NCBI RefSeq assembly: GCF_030908385.1
Contig: NZ_CP133091.1
Span: forward strand, 2,404,128-2,468,127
Origin: Mangrovimonas sp. YM274
Lineage (GTDB): Bacteria > Bacteroidota > Bacteroidia > Flavobacteriales > Flavobacteriaceae
DNA: 64,000 nucleotides
Direction of reading: 5' to 3'
The notes under the pieces are model-generated. The model was not told the DNA's origin and made no database searches. It saw only the letters and a list, made by a program, of their open reading frames with translations. The position numbers and the translations under genes are program-made. Shown here one piece after another: positions 54,114 through 62,125 of this stretch (positions are counted from its first letter, which is position 1; every line of letters begins with the position of its first letter).

Positions 54114-56585
54114 ATGAAACAAAAACTAGTCTTACTTTTTAGTTTTTTGCAGACGTTTTATGCCTTGGCTCAAATTCAAGGTACTGTAAAAGACAGTAAT
54201 AATACCCCTTTAGCCTTTGTTAATATTTATATTGAAAACACCTACACAGGCACTACCAGTAACGATAATGGCGTTTATGAACTGAACGTCTCCGCTCCCA
54301 AAACCTACACAATTACGTTTAAATATCTGGGGTATAAAACCCTCAAAAAAACAGTAACCATTGAAAACTTTCCATATCAATTGAATGTTGTTTTGGAGGA
54401 AGAAGAAATATCCCTTCAGGAAGTCGTTGTAAAAACCAACGAAAATCCAGCCAACAAAATCATGAGGGCTACCATAGACAAACGAAAAGAGAACCTTGAA
54501 CTCATCAAAGCCTTCAAAGCTCATTACTATTCCAGGGGATTACTGAAAATCAAGAATGCTCCAAAAGCCATTTTAGGTCAGGAATTGGGAGATTTGGGAG
54601 GCGGTTTGGACTCTACTAGAAGCGGAATCATTTACCTTTCGGAAACTGTTTCAAAAATTGACTACCTCTACCCCAACAAACTCAAGGAAACTATTATTGC
54701 CTCAAAGGTTAGTGGCGACGACAACGGCTTTAGCTTTAATACGGCCATGGATGCCAATTTCAACTTTTACAACAACACCATTGATTTAGAAAATCCTCTC
54801 ATTTCCCCAATTGCAGAATATGCCTTTAACTATTACCACTACACCCTGGAAGGGATTTTCTATGACGATTTTGGAAACCTTATCAATAAAATTAAGGTCA
54901 CCCCAAAACGTAAAAACGACCGGGTGTTTGAAGGACATATGTATATTGTGGAAGACCAATGGACCATTTACGCTCTTGAATTAACGACTACCGGCCAACA
55001 GGCACAAATCCCTGGAGCCGACACCATCACTCTTAAGCAAAATTTCTCCTACTCCCAACAGGATGAGGTTTGGGCCTTGATGTCGCAAAACATCGATTTT
55101 TCCTTTGGCATGTTTGGTATCAATGGAGAAGGCCATTACACTTCTGTCTATAGCGAATACAATTTCAATCCAGAATTTTCAAAACGTAATTTTGGAAAAG
55201 AAATACTGTCTTTTAAAGAAGAAGCCAACAAAAAGGACTCTTTGTATTGGGAAATCAATAGACCTGTTCCCCTAACCGAGGAAGAAATTCTGGATTATTT
55301 GAAAAAAGACAGTATTCAAACAATCAAAAAGTCTAAAACCTATTTAGACTCCACAGACAGGGTATCCAACAAGTTTAAATTTTCCGATATCTTTTCTGGT
55401 TATACATTTTCCAATTCCTATGAAAAATGGAGTTTAGGCGTTTCCTCTCCCTTTTCAGCCCTTAATTTTAATACGGTTCAAGGTTTTAATAGCTCTGTTG
55501 GTATTCACTACACAAAAAACATTGATGAATTCAAACGCTATTTCTTCACAAAAGCAACCCTTAATTACGGCTTAGGGGACCAAAGATTGCGAGGCGTCTT
55601 TTCAGCTCATTATAAATTCAATAATATTAGCAGACCATATCTAATGGTTTCGGGAGGTGTAACCACGCAACAATTTAATGGAACAGAGCCAATTTCAAAA
55701 TTAATAAACAGTATTAGTTCTCTGTTCTTTGAAGACAATTACATGAAACTTTACGATAAAAGTTTTGCTGAAATAAGCTTTTCAAAGGAACTTTTTAATG
55801 GCTTCAAATTGTACAGCAACATCAGCTACGAATGCAGGAAACCACTTTTAAACACCACAGATACTACCTTTATCAACGAAAGTGACGATACCTACACTAG
55901 TAATAACCCGCTGGATGAAACAGCCTATGGCATTGCACCGTTCAATACGCACAACATTTTCAAATTTAGCCTAAGTGCAACCTTCAATTTTGGTCAGGAA
56001 TACTTTAGTTATCCTGACAGCAAATACACTGTCATAGAAACCAAATACCCAACCTTGGCCATAGGTTACGAAAAAGGATTTGGAGCCTCTATTAACGCTT
56101 ACAATTTTGACCAACTTAAACTGCGCATTTTCCAAAATGTGAAGCTTGGTAACAAAGGGGATTTTGATTACAATCTTAGGGCCGGAACTTTTTTCAATGC
56201 CGAGGATATTGCGTTTATGGATTACCAGCATTTCAATGGCAACCAAACCCATGTTAGCGCTTCCGGAAGTTACACCAATGTCTTCAACAATTTGCCATAC
56301 TATTCCTTAAGTACAAACGACAATTATTTGGAATTACATGCCGAACACAACTTTAATGGATACATTTTGGGTAAAATTCCATTGCTGAATAAATTAAATT
56401 ACAACTTGATTGTTGGTGCCCATGCTCTTTCCTCTAAAACCTATAAACCTTACCAAGAATATTCAATTGGAATAGACAACATAGGCTGGGGAAAATTCAG
56501 ATTCTTAAGACTTGATTATGTGCGCTCTTACCAACACGGATTTCAAAGTGACGCCTTTATTTTTGGGTTGAAACTCTTTAATTGA
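54114..56585 (+). CDS. DUF5686 outer-membrane protein with carboxypeptidase-like regulatory domain
   Basis: An 823-residue outer-membrane protein with a signal peptide (1-19, ending LAQIQGTV). Residues 20-110 are a CarboxypepD_reg-like domain (GTVKDSNNTPLAFVNIYI, NDNGVYELNV), as in TonB receptors but with no plug domain. DUF5686 spans roughly 115-820: NPANKIMRATIDKRKEN, a long middle part and a C-terminal region of alternating beta-strands that should form a barrel, ending in FIFGLKLFN with a terminal aromatic/polar strand (Phe penultimate), as in outer-membrane proteins. Function unknown; the family is widespread in Bacteroidota. Confidence 0.9.
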   Translation: MKQKLVLLFSFLQTFYALAQIQGTVKDSNNTPLAFVNIYIENTYTGTTSNDNGVYELNVSAPKTYTITFKYLGYKTLKKTVTIENFPYQLNVVLEEEEISLQEVVVKTNENPANKIMRATIDKRKENLELIKAFKAHYYSRGLLKIKNAPKAILGQELGDLGGGLDSTRSGIIYLSETVSKIDYLYPNKLKETIIASKVSGDDNGFSFNTAMDANFNFYNNTIDLENPLISPIAEYAFNYYHYTLEGIFYDDFGNLINKIKVTPKRKNDRVFEGHMYIVEDQWTIYALELTTTGQQAQIPGADTITLKQNFSYSQQDEVWALMSQNIDFSFGMFGINGEGHYTSVYSEYNFNPEFSKRNFGKEILSFKEEANKKDSLYWEINRPVPLTEEEILDYLKKDSIQTIKKSKTYLDSTDRVSNKFKFSDIFSGYTFSNSYEKWSLGVSSPFSALNFNTVQGFNSSVGIHYTKNIDEFKRYFFTKATLNYGLGDQRLRGVFSAHYKFNNISRPYLMVSGGVTTQQFNGTEPISKLINSISSLFFEDNYMKLYDKSFAEISFSKELFNGFKLYSNISYECRKPLLNTTDTTFINESDDTYTSNNPLDETAYGIAPFNTHNIFKFSLSATFNFGQEYFSYPDSKYTVIETKYPTLAIGYEKGFGASINAYNFDQLKLRIFQNVKLGNKGDFDYNLRAGTFFNAEDIAFMDYQHFNGNQTHVSASGSYTNVFNNLPYYSLSTNDNYLELHAEHNFNGYILGKIPLLNKLNYNLIVGAHALSSKTYKPYQEYSIGIDNIGWGKFRFLRLDYVRSYQHGFQSDAFIFGLKLFN

Positions 56586-56616
56586 TTAATTTTAGCAAAT
56601 TTTTTTAGTGAACCGC

Positions 56617-57159
56617 ATGAAAACTTTCGCCCTTACATCCTTACTTTTTTTAGCCACTATTTGTAACATCAATGCTCAGGAAGCCGAAGAAGCTCCGGTG
56701 AGCTACCTAGGGAAAACCATTACTTTAGACTCTACCATTACCTCCCTTTATGGAGCCATTTCAGGAGAAAAAGGAGTTGAACGCGATTGGAAACTTTTTA
56801 AATACCTTTTTAAAAACGAGGCAAAGTTGATCCCGGCCTATAAAGATGGCGTAAAAGGTATTTACGATACCAATTACCTTTCGGTGGAAGATTACATCAA
56901 TACCACCAATGATTGGATTATTGCCAACGGTTACATCAAAAAGGAAATTCACAGAGTTACCCAATCTTATGGAAATATAACCCACGCTTTTATCACATTT
57001 GAAGCTTTCAGAAGTGAGCAAGACGAAACCCCATTCCTTAGAGGAATAGACAGCATTGAATTGCTTTTTGACGGGCAACGTTGGTGGGTTGTAAATCTGT
57101 ATTGGACTTTGGAAACGGAAGGAACTCCTATTCCTGAAGACTATTTACCGAAGCCTTAA
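56617..57159 (+). CDS. Exported hypothetical protein (SnoaL/NTF2-like)
   Basis: A 180-residue exported protein. The start at 56617 gives a standard signal peptide (MKTFALTSLLFLATICNINA); a GTG 9 bp upstream is less likely. The mature part alternates helix and strand (ITSLYGAISGEKGVERDWKL, FLRGIDSIELLFDGQRWWVV, LYWTLETEGTPIP) in a way that resembles NTF2/SnoaL-like folds; this is inference. It begins 32 bp after the DUF5686 gene and may share its mRNA. Ends with a 4-bp overlap on the convergent pcm gene. Confidence 0.75.
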   Translation: MKTFALTSLLFLATICNINAQEAEEAPVSYLGKTITLDSTITSLYGAISGEKGVERDWKLFKYLFKNEAKLIPAYKDGVKGIYDTNYLSVEDYINTTNDWIIANGYIKKEIHRVTQSYGNITHAFITFEAFRSEQDETPFLRGIDSIELLFDGQRWWVVNLYWTLETEGTPIPEDYLPKP

Positions 57160-57815
57160 TTTCTATCTTCCAACAACGGCACAAATCGGAATTCTCCAAA
57201 CTCGTGCTGTTCAAACTCCTTTGGCCCCTTTCTAATGAAGAGGGTCATAGTTTGCACATCCACTCCCACAGGGATTACCAAACGACCACCAATTTTTAAT
57301 TGGCTCAACAAAGGTTTAGGCACAAACGGAGCACCTGCCGTTACAATGATACCGTCAAAAGGCGCTTCTTCAGGCATCCCTTTATAGCCGTCTCCAAAGA
57401 TCAACTTTTTAGGACGATAGCCCAATTTTGGCAAAAACTTACTGGTGATTCTGAACAATTCCTGTTGACGTTCAATACTGAACACTTTAGCACCCATCAA
57501 ACACAAAACAGCCGTTTGATAACCACTTCCGGTACCAATTTCCAATATTTGATCTCCCGGTTTGATATTTAAAAGTTCGGTTTGAAATGCCACGGTATAA
57601 GGTTGGGAAATGGTTTGGTCTGCCGCAATTGGAAACGCCTTATCTTGATATGCGTGATCCAAAAAACTAGAATCCATAAACAAATGCCTTGGGATGGTAC
57701 CAATAGCTTTTAAAACCTTTTCATTGGTAATTCCTTTAGCCCTAACAACTTCTACAAGTTGCTGTCTCATTCCTTGATGTTTAAACGTGTCTTTCAATGT
57801 TGGTAAGCTTTTCAA
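57156..57815 (-). CDS. pcm: Protein-L-isoaspartate O-methyltransferase
   Basis: Repairs isoaspartyl residues in aged proteins with S-adenosylmethionine. The 219-residue protein has the AdoMet motif ILEIGTGSGYQTAVL, IERQ, the family motif DQTISQPYTVAFQTELL, and GAPFVPKPLLSQLKIGGRLVIPVG. Length and order are complete. The 3' end meets the end of the plus-strand exported protein gene. The start is followed upstream by an AT-rich gap of about 137 bp to the divergent Gfo/Idh gene. Confidence 0.95.
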   Translation of the reverse strand: MKSLPTLKDTFKHQGMRQQLVEVVRAKGITNEKVLKAIGTIPRHLFMDSSFLDHAYQDKAFPIAADQTISQPYTVAFQTELLNIKPGDQILEIGTGSGYQTAVLCLMGAKVFSIERQQELFRITSKFLPKLGYRPKKLIFGDGYKGMPEEAPFDGIIVTAGAPFVPKPLLSQLKIGGRLVIPVGVDVQTMTLFIRKGPKEFEQHEFGEFRFVPLLEDRN

Positions 57816-57928
57816 GACAAAATTACTTCAAACATTTTAAAGGCGAAAATTAAAATTAACCGTTTTATCAACTCCCTTTAAAAGGTCATTTTATTCCAAT
57901 TTTCAGTCCCCAAATAATGAAAAATACT

Positions 57929-57936
57929 TAGTTTTG
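57929..57936 (+). promoter_or_regulatory. Putative -7 box of the Gfo/Idh oxidoreductase gene
   Basis: TAGTTTTG, 16 bp before the ATG; fits TAnnTTTG. No clear -33 element. Confidence 0.4.
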
Positions 57937-57952
57937 TTAAAAACTCGAAAAC

Positions 57953-58912
57953 ATGTTGAAAGCAGGAGTTCTTGGTGCTGGTCATCTTGGAAAAATTCAC
58001 TTAAGATTACTCAATCAATCCGATAAATATGAGCTTGTTGGGTTCTACGACCCTAATGAAGCCAATGCCCAAAAAGTTGTAGAGGAATTTGGGTATACCT
58101 ACTTTAAAGATATCGACGAACTTATAGATGCTGTGGATATGGTAGATATTGTAACACCTACCCTATCGCATTATGAATGTGCTAAAAAGGCCATTGCCAA
58201 AGGAAAGCACATCTTTATAGAAAAACCTATTACAAATACCATCGAGGAAGCAGAACATATCAGGGAGCTTTTGGCCCAAAATGGACTTCGCGGACAAGTA
58301 GGTCATGTTGAGCGTTTCAACCCAGCATTTATTGCCGTTAAGGAAAGTGTACACAACCCTATGTTTATAGAAACCCACCGTTTGGCGGAATTCAACCCTA
58401 GAGGAACCGATGTTCCTGTGGTTTTGGATTTGATGATCCACGACATCGACGTTATTCTAAGCGTGGTAAAATCCAAAATAAAAAATGTTTCAGCCAGTGG
58501 GGTTTCCGTCATTAGCGACACTCCAGATATTGCTAATGCCCGAATAGAGTTTGAAAATGGCTGCGTAGCCAACCTAACAGCTAGCAGAATTTCATTGAAA
58601 AACATGCGTAAAACGCGTTTCTTCCAACGCGACGCCTACATTTCTGTAGACTTTTTGGAGAAAAAATGTGAAGTGGTAAAAATGAAAGATGCTCCAGAAC
58701 TCCCTGGAGATTTTGATATGATTCTACAAAATGCCGAAGGTGTGAAAAAACAGATTTATTTTGACAATCCGGATATCACCGCCAACAATGCCATTTTAGA
58801 TGAGTTGGAATCATTTGCGCATGCCATTAACACAGACACCGCACCAATAGTAACCCTACTTGATGGTACGGAGGCGCTTCGTGTGGCCCATATGATTATT
58901 GATCAGTTTTAA
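57953..58912 (+). CDS. Gfo/Idh/MocA family oxidoreductase
   Basis: A 319-residue NAD(P)-dependent dehydrogenase. N-terminal Rossmann motif GAGHLGKIH (8-16), acidic/neutral residue after strand 2 (GFYDPNEAN), EKPITNT in the middle (Lys in the active site) and HDIDVIL at the substrate site. This subtype resembles the UDP-N-acetylglucosamine 3-dehydrogenase-like and other sugar dehydrogenases; the exact substrate is not visible. It precedes the 3-hydroxyacyl-CoA dehydrogenase gene by about 115 bp on the same strand. Confidence 0.9.
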   Translation: MLKAGVLGAGHLGKIHLRLLNQSDKYELVGFYDPNEANAQKVVEEFGYTYFKDIDELIDAVDMVDIVTPTLSHYECAKKAIAKGKHIFIEKPITNTIEEAEHIRELLAQNGLRGQVGHVERFNPAFIAVKESVHNPMFIETHRLAEFNPRGTDVPVVLDLMIHDIDVILSVVKSKIKNVSASGVSVISDTPDIANARIEFENGCVANLTASRISLKNMRKTRFFQRDAYISVDFLEKKCEVVKMKDAPELPGDFDMILQNAEGVKKQIYFDNPDITANNAILDELESFAHAINTDTAPIVTLLDGTEALRVAHMIIDQF

Positions 58913-59028
58913 GCTGATTATTACAATTACAACCGACCACAATTATTGCAAAACGTACTTTGCGATACCAAAATTAGCAACAATTTAATAATACACCCTT
59001 GAATAAAGGGACTACAAATTTTATACAA

Positions 59029-59919
59029 ATGAAAAATATAGCAGTTATTGGAGCCGGGACCATGGGAAATGGAATTGCACATACCTTTGCACAAAAAGGC
59101 TTCAATGTTCATCTTATCGATATTAGTGAAGCATCTCTTGAAAGAGGCTTGAGTACCATTGCAAAGAATTTGGACAGAATGGTTGCCAAAGAAAAAATCA
59201 CTGAAGTCGACAAACAAGAAACACTAAATAACATCACCACCTTTACCTCTATTGCTGAAGGCGTAAAAACTTCGGATTTGGTAGTTGAGGCTGCAACAGA
59301 AAACGTTGATCTTAAGCTAAAAATATTTGAGCAATTAGACGAAGCTTGTGATGAAAACACCATTCTGGCCACTAACACGTCTTCTATCTCGATTACTCAA
59401 ATTGCTGCCGCTACATCGCGCCCAACAAAGGTTATTGGAATGCACTTTATGAACCCTGTGCCAATTATGAAATTGGTAGAGATCATTCGTGGGTACAACA
59501 CTAGCGACGAGGTGACTAATACCATTATGGGATTGTCTAAAGCTTTGGATAAAGTTCCTGTTGAAGTGAACGATTACCCAGGTTTTGTGGCCAACCGTAT
59601 TTTAATGCCAATGCTTAACGAATCCATTGAAACACTTTACAACGGTGTTGCTGGAGTAGCTGAAATTGACACGGTGATGAAATTAGGAATGGCACATCCA
59701 ATGGGACCATTGCAATTGGCTGACTTTATTGGTTTGGACGTTTGCCTGTCTATCCTAAATGTAATGTACGAAGGGTTCAAAAACCCAAAATATGCGCCTT
59801 GCCCTTTATTAGTAAACATGGTACGTGCAGGAAAACTGGGAGTAAAATCTGGTGAAGGTTTTTACGATTACTCAAGCAGCAAAAAAGCTGAAGTGGTCGC
59901 TTCACAATTTTTAAAATAA
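59029..59919 (+). CDS. 3-hydroxybutyryl-CoA / 3-hydroxyacyl-CoA dehydrogenase
   Basis: NAD-dependent oxidation of (S)-3-hydroxyacyl-CoA or the reverse reaction. The 296-residue protein has GAGTMGNGIAHTFAQKG (residues 8-24), VVEAATENVDLK, NTSSISITQIAAA, the catalytic His in MHFMNPVPIMKLVE and the DYPGFVANRILMPMLNE hinge; C-terminal GSGEGFYDY-like motif is SGEGFYDYSS. ATG at 59029 is chosen because an in-frame TTG at 58999 adds residues without similarity. The length is that of free-standing Hbd/PaaH, not the FadB fusion. A clear terminator follows. Confidence 0.94.
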   Translation: MKNIAVIGAGTMGNGIAHTFAQKGFNVHLIDISEASLERGLSTIAKNLDRMVAKEKITEVDKQETLNNITTFTSIAEGVKTSDLVVEAATENVDLKLKIFEQLDEACDENTILATNTSSISITQIAAATSRPTKVIGMHFMNPVPIMKLVEIIRGYNTSDEVTNTIMGLSKALDKVPVEVNDYPGFVANRILMPMLNESIETLYNGVAGVAEIDTVMKLGMAHPMGPLQLADFIGLDVCLSILNVMYEGFKNPKYAPCPLLVNMVRAGKLGVKSGEGFYDYSSSKKAEVVASQFLK

Positions 59920-59926
59920 CAATACC

Positions 59927-59962
59927 ATACCGATGTAATAAAAAGGTTACATCGGTATTTTC
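59927..59962 (+). terminator. Terminator of the 3-hydroxyacyl-CoA dehydrogenase gene
   Basis: ATACCGATGTAA (59927-59938) pairs with TTACATCGGTAT (59947-59958), then TTTCTT. Confidence 0.88.
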
Positions 59963-60073
59963 TTATTAGCTATTTATGCTATTAAGACCAATCCAAGCTT
60001 GGTATTTTTCCAGACTCCTTTCTATCCAACCAAGGAGTAAATAAAATCAAGCTCCATTAAACTCTTGAAAGAA

Positions 60074-60730
60074 ATGGATATTGAACATAATCTTCAGCAT
60101 ATAAAATCTCAATTACCAGAACATGTCACTCTGGTCGCGGTTTCCAAAACCAAACCGGTTAGCGCCATATTGGAAGCCTACAATAGTGGTCAGCGTATTT
60201 TCGGTGAAAACAAAATACAGGAAATGGCTGAAAAATATGAGCAACTTCCAAAGGATATTGAGTGGCATATGATTGGGCATGTACAACGTAATAAAGTAAA
60301 GTACATGGCACATTTTGTTGATCTTATCCATGGTGTTGACAACCTCAAATTATTGCGGGAAATCAATAAACAAGCTGAAAAACACGATAGAGTTATAAAG
60401 TGTTTGCTTCAAATTAAAATTGCTGAGGAAGATTCAAAATTTGGAATGCCTCCAGAAGATGCTCTAAAGCTATTACAGGATGAGGCTTTTAAGGAGTTAA
60501 AACATATTGCCATTGTTGGCGTTATGGGTATGGCCACATTTACCAATGATGAAGCTCAAATAAAAACTGAATTTTCCTGTTTAAAAACTACTTTTGACAA
60601 ACTCAATGCTTTTCAGCCTATGGAAATTATATCTATGGGGATGAGTGGCGACTACCCGCTTGCCATTGAGTGTGGCAGTACGATGGTTAGAGTTGGAAGC
60701 AGCATTTTTGGCGAACGAAATTATTTATAA
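60074..60730 (+). CDS. yggS: YggS/PLPBP family PLP homeostasis protein
   Basis: Binds PLP and regulates vitamin B6 and amino-acid balance; it has an alanine racemase-like barrel but no known catalysis. The 218-residue protein has PLP-binding Lys25 (LVAVSKTKP), FGENKIQEM, WHMIGHVQRNKVK, GMPPEDAL and GMSGDYPLAIECGSTMVRVG, all conserved. ATG at 60074 is the start; an in-frame TTG at 60065 is an alternative. The stop codon TAA at 60728-60730 is the only stop between this frame and the next gene, which is in the same frame. Confidence 0.94.
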   Translation: MDIEHNLQHIKSQLPEHVTLVAVSKTKPVSAILEAYNSGQRIFGENKIQEMAEKYEQLPKDIEWHMIGHVQRNKVKYMAHFVDLIHGVDNLKLLREINKQAEKHDRVIKCLLQIKIAEEDSKFGMPPEDALKLLQDEAFKELKHIAIVGVMGMATFTNDEAQIKTEFSCLKTTFDKLNAFQPMEIISMGMSGDYPLAIECGSTMVRVGSSIFGERNYL

Positions 60731-60754
60731 TTTTTTACAGAAGAAGATACCGTT

Positions 60755-62122
60755 ATTTACGCAATACTAGACATAGAAACTACTGGAGGTAAATACAACG
60801 AGGAAGGCATTACCGAAATAGCCATTTATAAATATGATGGCCATAAAGTAGTTGACCAATTTGTTAGCCTAGTCAATCCAGAACGTGAAATACAGCCCTT
60901 TGTGGTCAACCTTACGGGCATCAACAATAAAATGCTCCGCAATGCACCTAAATTTTACGAAGTTGCCAAACGGATTGTTGAAATCACGGAAGACTGCATT
61001 ATTGTAGCCCATAATGCCCAATTTGATTACCGTATTTTAAAAACCGAATTTAAGCGCTTGGGATTTGGTTACAAACGAAAAACACTGTGCACCGTTGAAT
61101 TGTCCAAAAAATTAATTCCAGGACAGGACTCCTACAGTTTAGGGAAATTGGCCCGATCCTTAGGAATCCCTGTAAGTGACAGACACCGTGCCGCAGGCGA
61201 TGCCATGGCAACAGTAAAACTTTTCAAAATGATCTTGAATAAAGATCTAGATAAGTACATCATACAGGATGCTTTAAAGTCTGACCAAAAGCAAATCAAT
61301 CCCAATTTAAAGCGTATTATAGATGAATTGCCCAATGCAACAGGCGTTTATTATTTGCATAACGACGATGGCGAAATCATTTACATAGGGAAAAGCAACA
61401 ACATTAAAAATAGAGTAAGCCAGCACTTTACGGGTACAACTTCTAAGTCAAAAAAATTACAATTGCAAACTGTTGTCGTCACCTATGAAGAAACCGGTAG
61501 CGAACTAGTTGCCCTATTAAAGGAAAGTGCAGAAATTAAACGTAACAAACCTCTCTTCAATAGAGCTTTAAGACGCAATAACTTTACTTTTGCCTTATAC
61601 TCTTACAAAGATGATGCTGGCTACATCAACTTAAAAATTGACAAAACTGACGGACGTAAGCACCCCATCACAACTTTCACAACAAAACACAGTGCCAAAC
61701 AGTTTCTTTTTAAAACGGTAGAAGAATTTCAATTGTGTCAAAAACTAACAGGGCTCTACCCTACTTCCAAGAACTGTTTTAACTATACTATTAAAGAATG
61801 TTTTGGAGCCTGCATTAATGAAGAACCGCAGGAGGCTTACAACTCAAGAGTTACAGCGTTTATTGAAAAAAATAGTTATCGAGATAAGGATATGCTTATC
61901 ATTGACAAAGGGCGAGAAATAGATGAGCGCAGTGTCGTGAGCATTAAAAATGGGGCTTTTGTTGGTTTGGGCTATTACAATTTAAACCATCAAATAACCA
62001 AACCCGAAATTTTGGAGGCTATCATTACACCTATGGAAAACAATAGGGACTCCCAACATATCATTCAAAATTACTTAAGGAAACATACAAAATTAAAACT
62101 AATAACCTTAACCAAACCATAA
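60755..62122 (+). CDS. DnaQ-like 3'-5' exonuclease fused to a GIY-YIG (UvrC-type) endonuclease
   Basis: A DEDDh exonuclease domain (residues 1-165) is fused to a UvrC/Cho-like GIY-YIG domain. Exonuclease motifs: DIETTGG (Asp6, Glu8), HNAQFDYRIL and HRAAGDAM. GIY-YIG: ATGVYYLHNDDGEIIYIGKS, EIKRNKPLFN, then a Cys set (LCQKL, NCFNY, ECFGACI). The first DIETTGG motif lies before any ATG, GTG or TTG: from the upstream stop at 60728 the codons are TTT TTT ACA GAA GAA GAT ACC GTT ATT TAC. The product therefore probably starts at ATT (60755, MYAILDIETTGG), a rare start codon, giving 455 residues. A GTG at 60902 is the first standard start but would remove Asp6/Glu8. It is in frame with yggS, one stop away. 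The fusion itself is known in Bacteroidota and actinobacteria; likely role is DNA repair. Confidence 0.85.
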   Translation: MYAILDIETTGGKYNEEGITEIAIYKYDGHKVVDQFVSLVNPEREIQPFVVNLTGINNKMLRNAPKFYEVAKRIVEITEDCIIVAHNAQFDYRILKTEFKRLGFGYKRKTLCTVELSKKLIPGQDSYSLGKLARSLGIPVSDRHRAAGDAMATVKLFKMILNKDLDKYIIQDALKSDQKQINPNLKRIIDELPNATGVYYLHNDDGEIIYIGKSNNIKNRVSQHFTGTTSKSKKLQLQTVVVTYEETGSELVALLKESAEIKRNKPLFNRALRRNNFTFALYSYKDDAGYINLKIDKTDGRKHPITTFTTKHSAKQFLFKTVEEFQLCQKLTGLYPTSKNCFNYTIKECFGACINEEPQEAYNSRVTAFIEKNSYRDKDMLIIDKGREIDERSVVSIKNGAFVGLGYYNLNHQITKPEILEAIITPMENNRDSQHIIQNYLRKHTKLKLITLTKP

Positions 62123-62125
62123 CCA

